Source: Lactonifactor sp. BIOML-A5 (GTDB lineage: Bacteria > Bacillota > Clostridia > Lachnospirales > Lachnospiraceae). Taken from it: a stretch of 64,000 nt of DNA. The notes beneath the pieces are model-generated. The model did not search any database. It was not told the DNA's origin and saw only the letters and a list, made by a program, of their open reading frames with translations. The position numbers were made by a program, and so were the translations under genes. This document shows, piece after piece, positions 60,401 through 64,000 of this stretch. Location: positions 1 through 64,000 of the forward strand of contig NZ_WKYV01000002.1 of NCBI RefSeq assembly GCF_009677585.1, written 5' to 3'. Positions within the stretch are counted from its first letter, which is position 1; each line of letters opens with the position of its first letter.

Positions 60401-61240
60401 TTAGCCCTTCTCTCCGCCGGCTGTAAGACCGCCTGAGATAAACTTTTCAACAGCGGAGAACGTGATGATTACAGGTATCGCAGTCAGCAGAGCCGCTGCC
60501 ATCATACGTCCCCATACGTAATCCATGGAACCAAATAATTGTTTTAACCCTACCGCCAGCGTCAGTTTGCTCTGTGAGGACAGGAAGGTGAATGAAAACA
60601 GAAAGTCATTCCAGGCTATCATAAACACATAAATAAATGCAGAGGAGATGGCCGGAACAGACAGAGGCAGGATAATTTTATAAATGACCTGAAATCTGCT
60701 CAGCCCGTCTATCATGGCCGCCTCTTCCAGAGATGCCGGTATGGTTTCAAAGTACCCTGACAACATGTAAATAGCAGCAGGCAGGGTGGAAACCAGATTG
60801 GCAATTACAACCGCCCACATGCTGTCGTTCAGTCCTATGGAGGACATGATTTTAAACAGCGGCACTACCAGGAGGATTCCTGAAAACATGTAAACAATTA
60901 ACGTTGATTCCTTAAAGACAATGCGTCCCGGAAATACCAGGCGGGCAAGGCTGTACGCTGCCATCCCTCCGATTACAATGGCTATGGCAGCCGTAGTAAA
61001 GGCAATCTTAAAACTGTTCAAAAAATACCTTCCGAAGGGGAATATCTCAGGATTCAGTACATCTTTAAAATGCTGAAGCGTGGTATCCTTGGGAATGATC
61101 TGAGGGGGAAAAGCAACCGCTGCCTCAGAGGTTTTAAAAGCGGTGGTGATCATAATGTAAAACGGAAAAAGAGTGACCACCAGCACTAAGATGACAAGCA
61201 CATAATGTAATACGGACATTGCTTTTTTCTTCTGTTTCAT
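60401..61240 (-). CDS. ycjP: Carbohydrate ABC importer permease, YcjP type
   Basis: The 279-residue permease has six membrane helices and the EAA loop ASLEEAAMIDGLSRFQVIYKIILPL (about 180-205). It starts four bases inside the end of the upstream permease gene, ATGA overlap. It forms the channel with the YcjO-type protein. The symbol reflects its place in a ycj-type cluster rather than sequence features unique to YcjP. Confidence 0.9.
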   Translation of the reverse strand: MKQKKKAMSVLHYVLVILVLVVTLFPFYIMITTAFKTSEAAVAFPPQIIPKDTTLQHFKDVLNPEIFPFGRYFLNSFKIAFTTAAIAIVIGGMAAYSLARLVFPGRIVFKESTLIVYMFSGILLVVPLFKIMSSIGLNDSMWAVVIANLVSTLPAAIYMLSGYFETIPASLEEAAMIDGLSRFQVIYKIILPLSVPAISSAFIYVFMIAWNDFLFSFTFLSSQSKLTLAVGLKQLFGSMDYVWGRMMAAALLTAIPVIITFSAVEKFISGGLTAGGEKG

Positions 61241-62136
61241 TTTCTCACCGCCTTTCTTCCAAAGAGGATCACGAACGCAAATACAATCACAAAGAGTACA
61301 ATCGTTATTGCAGCCGCCCCTCCGTTATTGTGTGTGGCAAATGCCGTCTGGTACAGGTAAACTCCCAGCACCGGAACTTGTTTAGTAAACAGGTAAATAT
61401 CATCAAATTTATAGAAATTCCATATGGTTCTCAGAGATATGATGGCCGCGATGGATGGAAGAAGTTCCGGGAAGGTTATGGCCCAGAACCTGTGCCAGGC
61501 TGAGGCACCGTCCATCTGCGCCGCTTCATACAGACTTTCGTCCACCGACTGCAGAGCCGCCAGGATCATCAGGAACGCATAGGGAAATACTCTCCAAATG
61601 TCATAAAGGATAACCAGTAAAACAGAATATACCGGATGGTCCATCCACATAGGTGCTTCTTCAAATATGTGCAGGATATCTACGGTGAGGTAATTCATAA
61701 CCCCGTACAAACCGTTAAACATATATTTCCATACATAGACTGTAGCTACCATAGGAGCTACGTAAGACATCAGCATTAAACTTCTGGCAACTCTTCTGCC
61801 TTTAAACTGCCGGTTCATTAACAGGGCCACCAGCAGGCCCACCAGGGTAGAGCCCAAAACAGTTACCACTACATAAGCAATGGTTACCCCCAGGGATTTA
61901 TAAAACGTAGGATCCGCAAATAGCTTCGTGTAGTTCTCCAGCCCTATAAATTTGCTGGGGCGGTTAGGGTTTAACGCAACTTTTTGGAAGCTTAGTATAA
62001 TGTTATAGATAATTGGGTAGATAATTACAGCTCCAATGAGGATTACCGTGGGCAGTATCAGAAGAATGCCCAATCTGCTTTCTCTCTTCTGCATCGTACC
62101 GCTGCTCTTTTTTATCTTTTTTACAGAATTCTGCAT
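61237..62136 (-). CDS. ycjO: Carbohydrate ABC importer permease, YcjO type
   Basis: The 299-residue permease has a basic N terminus, six membrane helices beginning LGILLILPTVILIGAVIIYPIIYNII, and the EAA loop ESLYEAAQMDGASAWHRFWAITFPEL. The start at 62136 follows GGAGAAATC; a longer frame upstream runs through the intercistronic hairpin. It is separated from the binding-protein gene by that hairpin, as often seen where the binding protein is needed in excess. Confidence 0.9.
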   Translation of the reverse strand: MQNSVKKIKKSSGTMQKRESRLGILLILPTVILIGAVIIYPIIYNIILSFQKVALNPNRPSKFIGLENYTKLFADPTFYKSLGVTIAYVVVTVLGSTLVGLLVALLMNRQFKGRRVARSLMLMSYVAPMVATVYVWKYMFNGLYGVMNYLTVDILHIFEEAPMWMDHPVYSVLLVILYDIWRVFPYAFLMILAALQSVDESLYEAAQMDGASAWHRFWAITFPELLPSIAAIISLRTIWNFYKFDDIYLFTKQVPVLGVYLYQTAFATHNNGGAAAITIVLFVIVFAFVILFGRKAVRK

Positions 62137-62156
62137 GATTTCTCCTTTCAGGTAAT

Positions 62157-62199
62157 GAAAACGGCACGGCCAGTGTCTTTCTCTACCAGCCGCGCCGTT
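62157..62199 (-). terminator. Intercistronic attenuator between binding protein and permeases
   Basis: On the minus strand AACGGCGCGGC pairs with GCCGTGCCGTT (62160-62170/62189-62199; 11 bp with one G-U pair), followed by TTTTC. Partial termination or protection of the upstream mRNA end here would give more binding protein than permease. Confidence 0.65.
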
Positions 62200-62247
62200 C
62201 GCAGTCACTACCAACTTACAAATTCAGCATATACTATCCGGCATCTT

Positions 62248-63582
62248 TTACTCAACAGCAGCAACCTCTGCCTCAAGATCCGCCTGGCACTTCTCCATAG
62301 CGGCGTCTATATCCTCACCCTGAACCAGGATAGAGTTGATGCAGTGCGGAATAATAAATTTGCTGGAGATATTGCCCATGGCCGGATTCACTTCTCCATC
62401 CTTCACGCCTAACATCTGCAGATTCTCAAAAGCATCGGGAATAGTGGCAGCTGTATCGCCGAATGCTTTTAATACATCATTTTCCAGATAGGCAGGATCA
62501 TCGGCTACATCCTTCAATACTGGATTGGAACCGCCCGGTGACATATGGCACCACTTGATATTCGCTTCTTTATTTCCCATGTAGGAGACAAACTTAATGG
62601 CAGCTTCTCTCTCCTCCTCGGAAATCATATTGGAGATGGTCATGGTTGAAGTCATACCAAAGCTTCCCTGCTCTGTCTTTTCAGGTACCGCAAATCCCAC
62701 ATCATCAGCAAGCCCCTGATCTACCAGAGCGCCCATAATATAAGTAGAGTACAGAGCCATAGCGGAATGTCCGCCCACAAATGCGTCTTTTACTTCCTCT
62801 ACGCCGTTGGAACCTGGCATGGTGTACTGATAAAGGGTCTTATAGTATTCCAGAATCTCTTTCATCTCCGGAGTGTTGAACTGAGGCTTTCCCTGCTCGT
62901 CGAAAAGCTCGAATCCGGCAGAACCTGTGAATGAGCTGAAACTCTGCTCTGTAAAGTCAGATTCCTCAGTAGCGATCATAATACCGTATTTTTTATTGGC
63001 AGGATCGCTGAATGCTTCTGCCGCTTTCTGAATATTCTCCCAGGTGGTGGGAGCTTCCAGTCCTTTTTCCTCAAACATAGACTTTCTGTACCAGATGCCT
63101 GACACCCAGCCTGCAACCGGCACTCCCAGGTACTGGTCCTGCCCCGGCGCTTTCGCCATCTTTAGAACACCATCGTAAAATCTGTCTTTGCCAATGGCTT
63201 CTATAGCTTCCGTGTTAGCTTCCAGATCCAGGGCCTCTTCCCCGTTCATAAGCCGAAGCTGATCCACACCGCCTTCTACCACTGCCGGAAGCTTTCCGGT
63301 ACTCATTAAAGTAGATATCTTTGTCCAGAAGCCGTCCTCAGGAATGGGCATCTGTGTCACCTTGATGCCTTCGTTCTCAGCCTCGAAATCATCTATGATC
63401 TCCTGAATCGCCTGTACCCGCTCTTCCTCCGGCTGTCCATGAAGGAACTGAATCTCAACTACATCCCCATCTTTTTTAGAATCCTTGTCGCTTTTTGCAG
63501 AGTCGGAACCTCCGCCGCAGCCAGCTAAGCTGGTCACTGCCATAACCATCGTTAACATCATTACCACAAGTTTCTTCTTCAC
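62248..63582 (-). CDS. ycjN: Sugar-binding lipoprotein, YcjN type
   Basis: The 444-residue protein has a lipoprotein signal peptide with lipobox LAGC (Cys22), a short Ser/Asp/Lys linker, and a CUT1-type binding fold starting VEIQFLHGQPEEERV. It is the first gene of the ycj-type operon. A GTG start is used with AAGGAGGTAGCAAC before it. The ligand is probably an alpha-glucoside or guloside-type compound, in line with the enzymes downstream. Confidence 0.9.
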   Translation of the reverse strand: MKKKLVVMMLTMVMAVTSLAGCGGGSDSAKSDKDSKKDGDVVEIQFLHGQPEEERVQAIQEIIDDFEAENEGIKVTQMPIPEDGFWTKISTLMSTGKLPAVVEGGVDQLRLMNGEEALDLEANTEAIEAIGKDRFYDGVLKMAKAPGQDQYLGVPVAGWVSGIWYRKSMFEEKGLEAPTTWENIQKAAEAFSDPANKKYGIMIATEESDFTEQSFSSFTGSAGFELFDEQGKPQFNTPEMKEILEYYKTLYQYTMPGSNGVEEVKDAFVGGHSAMALYSTYIMGALVDQGLADDVGFAVPEKTEQGSFGMTSTMTISNMISEEEREAAIKFVSYMGNKEANIKWCHMSPGGSNPVLKDVADDPAYLENDVLKAFGDTAATIPDAFENLQMLGVKDGEVNPAMGNISSKFIIPHCINSILVQGEDIDAAMEKCQADLEAEVAAVE

Positions 63583-63624
63583 GTTGCTACCTCCTTAATA
63601 TTGTATTCCTATCCATCTTTTTCC

Positions 63625-63638
63625 AAAACGTTTTCGTT
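63625..63638 (-). promoter_or_regulatory. LacI-family operator
   Basis: AAAACGTTTTCGTT contains a palindrome centred on CG, typical of LacI-family operators, between the promoter and the first gene. The neighbouring LacI-type regulator is the likely ligand. An A-rich/T-rich hairpin (about 63649-63677) lies next to it. Confidence 0.6.
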
Positions 63639-63716
63639 AAAAGGGAAAAGAAAAAAGATTTATTACAATCTTTTTTTGTTTATCATTCCCAGTTTTTCAC
63701 GTTTCATACCAAATAC

Positions 63717-63730
63717 CGAAAGCGTTTTCA
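63717..63730 (-). promoter_or_regulatory. Catabolite-responsive element (cre)
   Basis: The minus strand reads TGAAAACGCTTTCG, close to the CcpA site consensus TGWAANCGNTNWCA. It sits just downstream of the -10 box, where CcpA binding represses transcription. Confidence 0.65.
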
Positions 63731-63737
63731 TAACTGT

Positions 63738-63766
63738 ATATTACAACACCCTATGAAATTTGTAAA
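63738..63766 (-). promoter_or_regulatory. Promoter of the ycj-type operon
   Basis: On the minus strand TTTACA (63761-63766) and TAATAT (63738-63743) are spaced by 17 bases. The cre-like site follows directly, and the leader to the first gene is about 150 bases. Confidence 0.6.
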
Positions 63767-63824
63767 TATTTTTTTTGCAGCTTTCTGCGATTTGTGAATT
63801 TCTTCTAAATTCAGAGCGCTATTT

Positions 63825-64000
63825 TTAAACACTTTTCCGGATCAGGAGCCGGTGATCCACGTACTCTATGTAGGGAACCTCCTTCCCTGCATGCATATCT
63901 GCCACCATTGTAACAGCTTTATATCCCATGGCCTTAAAGTCCTGAAACACAGTGGTCAAGGGCGGTTCCATATATGCACCCACCTGTATGCCGTCCATAC
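63825..64000 (-). CDS. LacI-family transcriptional regulator, C-terminal end (partial)
   Basis: The last 58 codons of a gene that begins beyond the window. The peptide MDGIQVGAYMEPPLTTVFQD followed by FKAMGYKAVTMVADMHAG and ending VDHRLLIRKSV matches the end of LacI/GalR effector domains (PPLTTV, and a final basic RLLIRKS). The gene lies upstream of the ycj-type operon on the same strand and is its probable regulator. In E. coli a LacI-family gene (ycjW) is also next to the cluster. Confidence 0.85.
   Translation of the reverse strand, partial: MDGIQVGAYMEPPLTTVFQDFKAMGYKAVTMVADMHAGKEVPYIEYVDHRLLIRKSV

Noticed and set aside
1..64000. tRNA, rRNA, CRISPR array, insertion sequence or prophage
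   Set aside because: No TTCGAAT-type tRNA arms with matching stems, no spaced direct repeats, no transposase or phage gene was found on reading both strands.

Overview
The window looks like a chromosomal segment of a gut-type Clostridia, most likely a Lachnospiraceae member. Base composition is moderate, Shine-Dalgarno sites are strong AGGAGG types, and many proteins belong to families typical of that group (TSCPD/TIGR03905, DUF6147, DUF4367, DUF5702, DUF6382/FHA, DUF3786, DUF3877, CdaR/PucR-type regulators). I see no rRNA, tRNA, CRISPR array, insertion sequence or phage module, so it reads as ordinary chromosome with several accessory catabolic islands.

Layout. 1-201: a large imperfect inverted repeat with internal hairpins, a candidate structured RNA, followed by a Na+/Ca2+-exchanger-family gene. 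1.4-2.4 kb: a very AT-rich gap with a near-consensus promoter but no clear gene. 2.5-10.4 kb: an aconitase-family hydratase with its CdaR-like regulator, an orphan MsmX/UgpC-type sugar-importer ATPase and a two-component system. 10.7-15.5 kb: a solute-binding lipoprotein paired with a membrane GGDEF/EAL protein and a small protein. 15.6-18.6 kb: pgi, an unknown membrane protein and mtnN.

18.8-26.8 kb: a catabolic operon (binding protein, PfkB kinase, two permeases, SIS-domain sugar-phosphate protein, MttB-family methyltransferase) behind a ROK regulator. The combination resembles Amadori-product pathways such as frl, with an extra methyltransferase, and the binding-protein gene carries an in-frame TAG codon. 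27-36.6 kb: housekeeping and signalling genes (XRE-DUF4097 protein, TSCPD protein, beta-CASP nuclease, a degenerate metallo-beta-lactamase-fold protein, a sigma factor and DUF4367 protein flanking murG, HIT protein, small histidine kinase, rhomboid). 36.7-46.2 kb: a full Tad/Flp type IVb pilus operon, including a 55-residue pilin gene and two prepilin peptidases. 46.4-51.1 kb: SGNH hydrolase, ybaK, cysK, MalY/PatB lyase and three small or unknown proteins.

51.3-64 kb: the most interesting part, a Gram-positive version of the E. coli ycj cluster. In transcription order it holds a binding protein, two permeases, an ADP-ribosylglycohydrolase-family protein, a YcjQ-type dehydrogenase, a YcjR-type epimerase, a ThuA-domain protein, a GH13_18 phosphorylase (YcjM type), a YcjS-type dehydrogenase and a GH65 phosphorylase (YcjT type). 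A LacI-family regulator lies upstream, and a promoter, a cre-like site and a LacI-type operator precede the first gene. The E. coli enzymes interconvert D-glucosides and D-gulosides through 3-keto sugars. The ThuA and ADP-ribosylglycohydrolase members are additions not found in the E. coli cluster and may represent an undescribed step. Neither sugar importer in the window has its own ATPase, so the orphan ATPase at 6.1-7.2 kb may power both.
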